A DNA stretch of 64,000 bases from Fibrella aquatilis. GTDB lineage: Bacteria > Bacteroidota > Bacteroidia > Cytophagales > Spirosomataceae. Position numbers and translations under genes: made by a program. The notes below the pieces were generated by a model. The model saw only the letters and a program-made list of their open reading frames with translations. It searched no databases and was not told the DNA's origin. The stretch covers positions 1 through 64,000 of the forward strand of contig NZ_JAFMYU010000034.1 in the NCBI RefSeq assembly GCF_017353255.1, written 5' to 3'. Within the stretch, counting starts at the first letter, position 1. Every line of letters begins with the position of its first letter. Shown in pieces: positions 57,089-64,000 of this stretch.

Positions 57089-58525
57089 ATGTCCTTACTG
57101 CTCACCCTGCTTACGGCCGCTCTCCTTTCGGGACCCCCGCCCCCGCCCGACTCGGTGGTGAGCCGAGGTAGCCGTAGCCTCGACGCGGTGGTAGTGCGGT
57201 CGGTCACGCTGCGGGGTAATGCCCGCACCAGCGACCGGATTATCAGGCGGGAGATGGCCCTGCTGCCGGGCGACACCATCAACCGGGCCGATCTGGCCCA
57301 AAAAGTGGCCTGGGATCAGCGTAAAATCACCAACACCAACCTCTTCGTCACGGTCGAGGTAACCACGCAGGAAGACACCGCCGCCGCGCTCAACTACCGG
57401 CCCCTCGACGTGGTGGTGACCATGAAAGAACGGTGGTACATTTTTGTGGTGCCCATTTTTGAACTGGCCGACCGTAACCTCAACGAGTGGTGGTATGACC
57501 GGGGCCACGACCTGCGCCGTACCAACTACGGCCTGCGCCTCGACTGGAAAAACTTCACCGGCCGCAACGACAAGCTCACGGCCCTGGCCCAGACCGGCTT
57601 TACCGACAAATACATCCTCTCCTACGACCGGCCCTACTTCGATAAGGCGCAGCGGTATGGGGTCAATGCCGATTTTTACTACGCCACCAACCGCGAGATC
57701 GCCTACCGCACCCAAGCCGACAAGTGGATCTACGTGCGCCCTAACGTGCTGGAGAGCCTGCGCTCACGGATGACCACCAGCATTGGCATTACCCGCCGCG
57801 ACGGCTTCTACCACTTTCATGAGTTGGAGGCCCGCTACAGCCGCAACACCATTGCCGACACCGTGGCCCGCCTCAATCCCGACTATTTTCTGGACGGCCG
57901 CCGCGAGCAACAGTTTGCTACCCTTTCCTACAGTTACCGCTACGACCGCCGCGACAATGTAGCCTATCCCCTGCGCGGCACCCTGGCCACGGGCGTACTG
58001 GCCCACATGGGCTGGTTGCCCAACGCCAACCTCAACCAGACCGACCTTACTCTGGGCCTAAGCCGCTATCAGCCCCTGGGCAAGGATTTCTTCGCCGCCT
58101 CGACGGTACGGCTACGCTCGGTCTGGACCAGCCGGCAGCCCTATGCCAACATCCGGGGCTTAGGCAATGGCGACGACGTGCTGCGCGGCTATGAACTCTA
58201 TGTCATTGAAGGTCAGCAATATGCGCTATTTAGAAACAACGTTCGGTACCGGCTTTTTTCTACCGTAAAACAGTTGAACTGGCTGCACGTGAAGCAGTTT
58301 AACACCCTGCCCATCTCGGCCTACGTGTCGCTCATTGGCGATGCGGGCTACGTGAGCAGCAGCGTGGCCGAACGCTACCAGAGCCGTCTGGCTAACCGGT
58401 GGCTCTACGGCTACGGAGCCAGCCTCGACGTAGTCACGTTTTATAACCTGGTGGTGCGGTTCAGCGGCGTAATGAACGCTCAGCACGAACCGGGTTTTTT
58501 CCTCAACATCCAGCGCGAGTTGTAG
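57089..58525 (+). CDS. Omp85-family outer-membrane protein (BamA/TamA-like)
   Basis: A 478-residue protein with a signal segment (MSLLLTLLTAALLSGPPPPP), one or two POTRA-like domains (VVVRSVTLRGNARTSDRIIR, then YRPLDVVVTMKERWYIFVVP) and a C-terminal barrel ending in a hydrophobic residue (NIQREL). It is shorter than BamA and closest to the small Omp85 proteins of Bacteroidota. Probably helps assemble or translocate outer-membrane proteins. The start at 57089 is preferred to 57029, which adds a Cys-rich leader. Confidence 0.82.
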   Translation: MSLLLTLLTAALLSGPPPPPDSVVSRGSRSLDAVVVRSVTLRGNARTSDRIIRREMALLPGDTINRADLAQKVAWDQRKITNTNLFVTVEVTTQEDTAAALNYRPLDVVVTMKERWYIFVVPIFELADRNLNEWWYDRGHDLRRTNYGLRLDWKNFTGRNDKLTALAQTGFTDKYILSYDRPYFDKAQRYGVNADFYYATNREIAYRTQADKWIYVRPNVLESLRSRMTTSIGITRRDGFYHFHELEARYSRNTIADTVARLNPDYFLDGRREQQFATLSYSYRYDRRDNVAYPLRGTLATGVLAHMGWLPNANLNQTDLTLGLSRYQPLGKDFFAASTVRLRSVWTSRQPYANIRGLGNGDDVLRGYELYVIEGQQYALFRNNVRYRLFSTVKQLNWLHVKQFNTLPISAYVSLIGDAGYVSSSVAERYQSRLANRWLYGYGASLDVVTFYNLVVRFSGVMNAQHEPGFFLNIQREL

Positions 58526-58643
58526 TGGGGTAATTATGCCCACCTGCCTGGAGGCAACAATACACAGCAGGCTGTAAAAGCAACTTTCACGTTTCGTTTA
58601 CATTCTTTTATTGGTCATTAACAGACGACAGTATAGCGCCTTT

Positions 58644-58651
58644 TAGCTTTG
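58644..58651 (+). promoter_or_regulatory. -7 box upstream of propeller-YceI gene
   Basis: TAGCTTTG matches TAnnTTTG, 26 nt before the ATG at 58678. No TTG at standard spacing. Confidence 0.35.
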
Positions 58652-58677
58652 TTGACATTCTTAAAACAAGAAAAGAA

Positions 58678-60309
58678 ATGACAAAGCTCCATTACATATA
58701 TCCTTTGTTCCTGGCATTTGTTTTCTGCACTTCCTGCGAACAAAATCAGACGAACGTATCAGGAAATAATATCAAGTCAGAAATCAAAGACATAGGGCCT
58801 AATATAATGGTTCGTAATATAAAAAAAGGCAAAGATGGCGCCATTTTAATTGCTGGCCCGAACAACGCATCATTTGGTAATGTTTTTCAATATGATGGAA
58901 AATCGTTTACTAATCTTACAAGTAAGATAGGTCCGCACCGATTCTGGGATGCCCTGGAAGACCGACGAGGAAATAGTTGGTTCGCTTCTACCGATTCGGG
59001 TGCTTTTTATTACAATGGTAAATCTTTTCAACAGTTCACCACTAAGGAGGGCCTTGCCGATAATCGGGTTATGGCTGTTTATGAAGACAAAGCCGGCAAT
59101 ATCTGGTTTGGCACTGGAAATGGGCTAAGCCGTTATGATGGAAAATCGTTTCGTAATTACAAAAATCCGAACACCTCGCGTGATTACAACGGAATAAATT
59201 GGAACAACGATATTACCACAATCATTGAAGATAAAGCAGGAAAATTGTGGGTTGGCACAAGGGGCGACGCCTTCGTTTATGACGGTAAGACATTTACCAC
59301 GTTAACCCATAAAGGCGAACCCTTTAAAAACGTTTGGGGGATAATGGAAGATAGAAAAGGTGTTATTTGGCTCGGCGGTAATAATGGCTATAAAGTAAGC
59401 CAAACCGGTGGCCTCTGGCGCTATGACGGCAGTACTTTTACCAAGGTATCGGAAAGAGGTGCTTTCGCTATAATCGAAGATAAAAAAGGAAACATCTGGA
59501 CTACTGGTCCGGTAAATCCTGCTAATCCGACGGTTCAGGCAGTTTCCCGTTATGATGCAAAATCCTTGTATAGTAATAAGCCCACGGTAACCGAAATTAT
59601 GTCAGGAGGGCCATCTTTTTTGGGTATTTTAGAAGCTAATGATGGCATTATCTGGTTTGGCGATGCGACCGGCGTGTATCGCTATGATGGAAAGATCATT
59701 ACTGACTTTTATAATAAAGAAGGTCAGAAAAAATATGTTGTAGATACGAAGCAAAGTACTATAATATGGAAAGGTTCTTATCTACTTGGTTATTGGGAAG
59801 GCTCTATGTTACTTAGTGATGGTACCATTAAAGGGGATGTTGATCTATTAAAGGGAAACTTGTTGATCGATGACCGTCATCTGGTAGGCGGTTCGGTTGA
59901 AGCCGACATGAATACAATCGAACAAAAATTTGATGGTCAACGCTCATACAATAAACTACCCGGAATTTTGAATGTCAAAAAATTCCCTGCTTCTACATTC
60001 GTAATTACAAAGGTTGAAACATGGAATGATATAAATACAAAAGTCCCAAGTGATGGAAGCATAAGAGTTAACGATGAAAATATAACAGTTACAGGAAACC
60101 TGACCATTGAAGGCATCACGAAAGCAGTTGCTTTTCCAGCCGAAATGCAGTTTAAGGACGGAATGGACGGAACTGTCGTGGTGAATGGCACGCTGATCAT
60201 TGATCGAACAGATTGGGGTATCGATCACAGATTGTTCTTTGATAAGTCTGGCCATGCAACTATTTCAGACGACGTTAAACTCTTTATGAAAATCGTAGCA
60301 AAAAAATAA
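58678..60309 (+). CDS. Lipoprotein: two-component-type propeller fused to YceI-like domain
   Basis: A 543-residue lipoprotein (lipobox FCTSC). Residues about 40-330 hold repeated propeller blades with NIWFGTGNGLSRYDGKSF and similar, as in the sensor part of hybrid two-component systems, but no kinase follows. Residues about 350-543 resemble YceI (MLLSDGTIKGDVDLLKG, FPASTFVITKVETWND, LTIEGITKAVAFPAEM, DRTDWGID), a lipocalin-like isoprenoid-binding barrel. The DNA is less GC-rich than its neighbours. A sensor or carrier role in the envelope is inferred. Confidence 0.82.
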   Translation: MTKLHYIYPLFLAFVFCTSCEQNQTNVSGNNIKSEIKDIGPNIMVRNIKKGKDGAILIAGPNNASFGNVFQYDGKSFTNLTSKIGPHRFWDALEDRRGNSWFASTDSGAFYYNGKSFQQFTTKEGLADNRVMAVYEDKAGNIWFGTGNGLSRYDGKSFRNYKNPNTSRDYNGINWNNDITTIIEDKAGKLWVGTRGDAFVYDGKTFTTLTHKGEPFKNVWGIMEDRKGVIWLGGNNGYKVSQTGGLWRYDGSTFTKVSERGAFAIIEDKKGNIWTTGPVNPANPTVQAVSRYDAKSLYSNKPTVTEIMSGGPSFLGILEANDGIIWFGDATGVYRYDGKIITDFYNKEGQKKYVVDTKQSTIIWKGSYLLGYWEGSMLLSDGTIKGDVDLLKGNLLIDDRHLVGGSVEADMNTIEQKFDGQRSYNKLPGILNVKKFPASTFVITKVETWNDINTKVPSDGSIRVNDENITVTGNLTIEGITKAVAFPAEMQFKDGMDGTVVVNGTLIIDRTDWGIDHRLFFDKSGHATISDDVKLFMKIVAKK

Positions 60310-60359
60310 ATAGTTGGCGGTAGCCAATCTTCCTATCTCGCTTTCCCCGGCACTACCCG

Positions 60360-60367
60360 TAGTTTTG
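60360..60367 (+). promoter_or_regulatory. -7 box placed for a leaderless mRNA
   Basis: TAGTTTTG ends four nt before the ATG at 60372, the same geometry as 7819-7826 and the 7831 gene. Confidence 0.35.
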
Positions 60368-60371
60368 GGGC

Positions 60372-60938
60372 ATGAAACACCTTCTCCTTTTTGCGCTGCC
60401 CCTACTCCTGTTGGCGGCCTGTACGTCGCGCCCGTCGGGCGAAACCAACACCACCGGCACGGCCATTGATTCGGCCCTGACCACCGCCACGCCAACTGCC
60501 GATGCACCTGTATCATCGGTTAGCACAGCCCGCATCAGCAGCCTGAGCCTGGTGCCCAATTATGATTGGAAACAGGTAAAACTAGGTGATGCCCTCGCTG
60601 CCGCCAAAGCGCCTGAAACCGAACGCCCGTTTGAAGAAGATGCCAGCCACGTGGGCTACAGTGTGGAGTTTGACAATCTAGAATCGGTTGATTATCAGTA
60701 TTTTATCGAAGGCGAAAAGATATCGGGCATCCGGGTAGACCTGTATCTGAACAACCCTGCCAGTGTGCGTACCTACCAGCAGGACCTGGTGGCTTACTAT
60801 AACGCCCGCTACGGCACCATCCAACCCAAAGCAGGCCTATATGCCTGGAACAACGGCACCGTCACACTCAAAGACGTCTCAAAGGCCAAAGAATATGGTC
60901 TGGTGTTGAAGATTGGGAAAGTGGGGATTGGGAAGTGA
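60372..60938 (+). CDS. Lipoprotein, unknown
   Basis: A 188-residue lipoprotein (LLLAAC lipobox, Cys17) with a Thr/Ser/Ala-rich linker to about residue 55 and a globular domain (SLVPNYDWKQVKLGDALAAA, VEFDNLESVDYQYFIEGEKI, RTYQQDLVAYYNARYGTI). No family is recognised; the layout suggests a small periplasmic or outer-membrane binding domain. It ends in GIGK just before a palindrome. Confidence 0.7.
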   Translation: MKHLLLFALPLLLLAACTSRPSGETNTTGTAIDSALTTATPTADAPVSSVSTARISSLSLVPNYDWKQVKLGDALAAAKAPETERPFEEDASHVGYSVEFDNLESVDYQYFIEGEKISGIRVDLYLNNPASVRTYQQDLVAYYNARYGTIQPKAGLYAWNNGTVTLKDVSKAKEYGLVLKIGKVGIGK

Positions 60939-60950
60939 GTTTAGCGTTTT

Positions 60951-61008
60951 GAGTTTACTGTCTTCTGTTGCTTCGCGCTCTGGCGTAGCAACAGAAGACA
61001 GTAAACTC
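60951..61008. repeat. Palindrome, 22-bp perfect arms
   Basis: Arms 60951-60972 and 60987-61008 pair perfectly; the loop side includes TTGCTTCGCG, shared with 5373 and 40642. It separates convergent genes and reaches the kinase stop codon. Confidence 0.82.
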
Positions 61009-62491
61009 ACTTCGGAAACGTCAGCCTAAACGTAGTGCCTATACCCACGTGGCTGTCAACGTCGATGTGGCCTTTGTGGCTGTTCACGATGTTTTGGGTG
61101 GCGGTCAGGCCCAAGCCCATGCCGCTTTGTTTACCCGTGAAGAAAGGGTCAAACAGACGTTGCAGGTTTTCGGGAGGAATGCCCCCGCCGTTATCTTCAA
61201 TAATAACGCATACCTGCGATTCATCGAGGCACATAGTGCGCACTACCAGCCTGCCGTGCTCCGGCTCCATCGACTCTACGGCGTTGATAAAAATGTTGGT
61301 AAACGCAATCCGCAGTTGTTCACGGTCGAGGTTGGCAGTGCAGTCCTGGGTGCTGAAATGCGTTTCCAACGTCATCTGTTTCAGCTTGATACGGTCGGTA
61401 ACGAAGCCCAGCGTTTCGCGCACGATGTCATTCAGGTCCTGCGGCCGCCGGTCTAGCTCGCGGGGTTTCGAGGAGTTCAGCATGTCGGTGATCAGGGCGC
61501 CAATGCGTTCTACGTTGCGGCCGATGATGTCGGTATAGAGCTGCGTGTCTTCATTTTGCTCCCCCAGTTCGTCTACCAGTTGATCAAGCGCCAGGCTCAA
61601 GTTGGTGAGCGGGTTGCGCACCTCGTGAGCAATGCTGCGGGCCAGTTTGCCGGTCATAGTGAGCTTTTCGGCAATAATCAGTTCCTGCTGCGCCTTCTTT
61701 TGTTCAGTAATGTCGCGCACAATACCCTGAAACCAGACGGGCCTGCCGTTGGCATCTTCCACCGCCCACACCGAAATCAGGCAGATGCGCTTCCGGCCCT
61801 GCTTGCTCACCAAGACAGCCTCGAAATCTTTGATCTGCGAAAACTCACGGACCGAAAACCGCATCTCCCGCAGCTTGTCGAACTGATCGAACAGCCGGGC
61901 GGGGTTCATTTTCAGCAGTTCGTCGCGGGTGTAGCCCAGCAGTTGTTCAACAGATGGGTTCACGTCGCGGAAGTGCATCGACTGGTCGGCTACGAAGATG
62001 GCGTCGATAGATCGCTCAAACAGCGACCGGTATTTGTTTTCCTGCTCCAGCAGTTCGGCCAGTGATTCGGCCTGCCGCAGGGCATAGCGAATACTACGCC
62101 CCAGCAGTTGCGAGTCAATACGCCCCTTTACCAGGTAGTCTGCTGCCCCAATGGCCATGGCCGAATAATCGACCGATTTATCATCCTGACCCGTGAGCAG
62201 AATCATGGGCGAATGGCACCCCGCCCGCGCAGCCTCCTGAATCAATTCAATGCCCGTGCGCTGCCCCAGCCGGTAGTCTACGAGATAGACGTCATAATCA
62301 TTGGCCAGTATCCGTTCCAGGGCTTCATCATAACCTTCTACCCAATCCAGGCGCAGGTTGCGGTTTTCGGGCGCACTCATCAGCGTGCGCGTCAGGATGT
62401 AGTCATCTTCGTCATCTTCCACCAGCAACACACGCACAAGTTGCTGATTATCAATAACATCGATCTGTAGATCAGGCGTAGCGGTTGTCAT
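61007..62491 (-). CDS. Histidine kinase with N-terminal receiver and PAS domain
   Basis: A 494-residue cytosolic protein. The receiver domain (about 18-140, phospho-acceptor Asp72 in VDYRLGQ) is followed by a PAS domain (about 160-280, FRDVNPSVEQLLGYTRDELL) and a kinase core: His289 in SIAHEVRNPLTNLSLAL, the ATP lid DNGGGIPPENL and GMGLGLTATQNIV. Start at 62491 (MTTATPDLQ) is preferred to 62536. It is encoded 14 bp downstream of a single-domain response regulator, so the pair likely forms a phosphorelay with soluble signal input. Confidence 0.92.
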   Translation of the reverse strand: MTTATPDLQIDVIDNQQLVRVLLVEDDEDDYILTRTLMSAPENRNLRLDWVEGYDEALERILANDYDVYLVDYRLGQRTGIELIQEAARAGCHSPMILLTGQDDKSVDYSAMAIGAADYLVKGRIDSQLLGRSIRYALRQAESLAELLEQENKYRSLFERSIDAIFVADQSMHFRDVNPSVEQLLGYTRDELLKMNPARLFDQFDKLREMRFSVREFSQIKDFEAVLVSKQGRKRICLISVWAVEDANGRPVWFQGIVRDITEQKKAQQELIIAEKLTMTGKLARSIAHEVRNPLTNLSLALDQLVDELGEQNEDTQLYTDIIGRNVERIGALITDMLNSSKPRELDRRPQDLNDIVRETLGFVTDRIKLKQMTLETHFSTQDCTANLDREQLRIAFTNIFINAVESMEPEHGRLVVRTMCLDESQVCVIIEDNGGGIPPENLQRLFDPFFTGKQSGMGLGLTATQNIVNSHKGHIDVDSHVGIGTTFRLTFPK

Positions 62492-62505
62492 AACGTGAGG
62501 TGGTG

Positions 62506-62943
62506 TCAGGCGGGCAGTTGAACGGTTTCCAGCCAATATAGTTTTAGTGAACCCATTAATTCAGTAAGCCGGTCAAAATTCTGCGGTTTGGTAATATACG
62601 AATTGCCACCCAGGCCATAGGCTCGTTTTACATCTTCTTTAGCCGACGACGTAGACAGCACCACCACGGGCAACTGACACAGGCGGGGGTCCGTTTTGAT
62701 TTCAAATAGCGCCTCGAAGCCATCTTTGCGAGGCATGTTTAGGTCCAGCAGAATGAGGCTGGGCCGCGGTGCCGACTCGGTCGTAAATCCGTTTTGGTAG
62801 GTCAGATAGTTAAGCAGCTCTTCGCCATCTTCAACAAACTTGATTGTACTGCGAAACTGATTTTGCCGCAACGCTTCGGCCATAAACAGCCGGTCGTCTG
62901 CATCATCATCGGCAATCAGTATAGTGGTAACAGGCTGTGACAT
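62506..62943 (-). CDS. Single-domain response regulator (Rcp1-like)
   Basis: A 145-residue CheY-like receiver with Asp67 (LILLDLNMPRKDG), acidic pair near IADDDADDR, and Lys in YITKPQNFD. No output domain, as in Rcp1-type regulators paired with soluble kinases. Start at 62943 (MSQPVTTILIADDD) is preferred. It is transcribed first, with the kinase downstream. Confidence 0.92.
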   Translation of the reverse strand: MSQPVTTILIADDDADDRLFMAEALRQNQFRSTIKFVEDGEELLNYLTYQNGFTTESAPRPSLILLDLNMPRKDGFEALFEIKTDPRLCQLPVVVLSTSSAKEDVKRAYGLGGNSYITKPQNFDRLTELMGSLKLYWLETVQLPA

Positions 62944-63362
62944 TGAAAGAAAAGTTAGTACCAACGAAATAGACTGACAGTGCAGATTAGCGAAGATACT
63001 GGCAAAGTACTAGTTAACCTATGGATAGACACGCCCCGAACGTACCGCCCAACAATCAACTGCGCCGTTGGGAAGAGCATCCAGAAACTGATAATGGGGT
63101 ACGGAAATGGGGCCGTTGAGTTGCATGTAGTAGAATCCGCTGGGGGTTTCTGTGCCGAAAGTGTGGAATCCCCTACGCACTAAAACCGATTCAGCCAAGG
63201 TTTGTTAGCTATACAAACAAAAAAGAAAGCACAATTTTTATATTGATAATCAGTATGTTATAAAACAAAACAAGTTATCAAGCGCACGAATGGCACGGTA
63301 TTGTCCAGTTCGCCATGTAGAAGCGCGATTCAATTACGCTTTATCCAACTCAACGTTACACT
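62944..63362. other. Intergenic stretch without a recognised gene
   Basis: About 419 bp between the divergent response regulator and the barrel protein. It becomes AT-rich from about 63210 and probably holds the promoters of both genes. No convincing TAnnTTTG box or long repeat is visible. Confidence 0.5.
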
Positions 63363-64000
63363 ATGAAAAAGTACATCAAATTAGGCGCACTAGCTGCCAT
63401 AGCAGCGGCTGGTTTAAGTCTTTACTCCACCACGGCCAACGCTCAGACCCGCCCCCGTACGGGTATCAAAGCAGGTTTGTCGGCTAGTTCACTTTTCTAC
63501 GACAATGCCAATGCTACCGACAAAAAGGAACGCATTGGTTTCCACGCAGGTGTGTTTACACAGTTACCCATAGGGTCGGCATTTGCCATCCAGCCTGAGT
63601 TGCTTTATATCAACAAAGGTGCTTCGTCGGGCTACAGCGCAATTGGCAACACGGGTCGGAATTCGTTCAACCTAAATTACGCCGAGCTACCAGTGCTGGC
63701 TACGATTAAACTGGGCAACTTCGCCGACATTCAGGCGGGTCCTTACGTAGGCTATTTGCTTAGCTCGAATGTAAAGACGGAAGGTAGCCTGGGTAACGTG
63801 GGTGTCAACCTCAACCCCGATCAGTTCAACCGTGTCGACTATGGTCTGGCAGGGGGCGTTAACGTGTATTTTGGTCAACTCCTGATTGGTGCCCGCTATG
63901 AGCAGGGCCTACAGAAGATTGCCAACACAACCGCATCCCAAGCCGTACTCAACAACGCCCGCAACGGCGTAGGCCTGCTGAGCATTGGCTACTCATTTAA
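63363..64000 (+). CDS. PorT-like outer-membrane beta-barrel protein, partial
   Basis: The frame from ATG 63363 is open for 212 codons to the window edge. A signal peptide (LGALAAIAAAGLSLYSTTANAQ) is followed by a small barrel: TGIKAGLSASSLFY, IGFHAGVFTQLPIG, FAIQPELLYINKGA, AELPVLATIKLGN, DIQAGPYVGYLLSS, LAGGVNVYFGQLLIGARYEQ and GLLSIGYSF at the edge. This is the outer-membrane protein beta-barrel (PorT-like) family of Bacteroidota. Only the last few residues are likely missing, since the aromatic closing strand is already present. Confidence 0.85.
   Translation, partial: MKKYIKLGALAAIAAAGLSLYSTTANAQTRPRTGIKAGLSASSLFYDNANATDKKERIGFHAGVFTQLPIGSAFAIQPELLYINKGASSGYSAIGNTGRNSFNLNYAELPVLATIKLGNFADIQAGPYVGYLLSSNVKTEGSLGNVGVNLNPDQFNRVDYGLAGGVNVYFGQLLIGARYEQGLQKIANTTASQAVLNNARNGVGLLSIGYSF

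Overview
The window comes from a moderately GC-rich member of the Bacteroidota, most likely a Cytophagales of the Spirosoma/Fibrella kind. This rests on the gene families: a type IX secretion sorting domain on an M1 aminopeptidase, PorT-type barrels, DUF5117/DUF4953-type zinc protease, DUF4369 thioredoxin, DUF2141 protein, Lrp-linked threonine catabolism. It also rests on TAnnTTTG-type -7 promoter boxes and weak Shine-Dalgarno signals. No rRNA or species marker is present, so the genus is an inference.

Layout. Positions 1-10.1 kb hold host genes: a GT-C-like membrane protein, a LexA/UmuD-like S24 repressor divergent from a Y-family polymerase, tRNA-Arg(CCG), queA, small conserved proteins and a TlpA-type oxidoreductase. 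Positions 10,147-26,484 are an integrated element in the 3' end of tRNA-Pro(GGG). It is bounded by 23-bp direct repeats, has a tyrosine recombinase next to the intact tRNA, a divergent HTH repressor, a RepA/RecA-like ATPase early operon, an iteron-like palindromic locus, and a 10-kb late operon. From 26.6 kb to the end, host genes resume: metalloproteases, a minimal kinase, hicB with a frameshifted hicA, recO, lptB, recJ, rqcH-type NFACT protein, tdh/kbl with a divergent Lrp regulator, an AT-rich LRR gene, a GMC oxidoreductase with its small subunit, a sugar MFS/PfkB kinase/DUF885 run, an Omp85 protein, a propeller-YceI fusion, a histidine kinase with a response regulator, and a porin-like barrel cut by the window edge.

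The candidate undescribed system is the 16.3-kb element. Its late operon encodes lysis functions (GH24 lysozyme of the E-C-T type, a BhlA-like holin candidate, a candidate one-piece spanin), a lytic transglycosylase with a C-terminal membrane anchor, and a collagen-like/SGNH-esterase/LamG spike. It also encodes a series of small proteins made of a globular or disordered part, a Gly/Ser linker and one membrane helix. I recognise no terminase, portal, HK97 capsid, tail tube, tape measure or Zot-type ATPase. The best reading is a temperate, non-tailed, probably membrane-containing phage of Bacteroidota, with capsid protein still unidentified.

A second theme is a set of long, nearly perfect palindromes (22-94 bp arms) between host genes. 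They fall into families that share building blocks, often contain the stop codons of the genes beside them, and in one case run in frame through the start of a lipoprotein gene.
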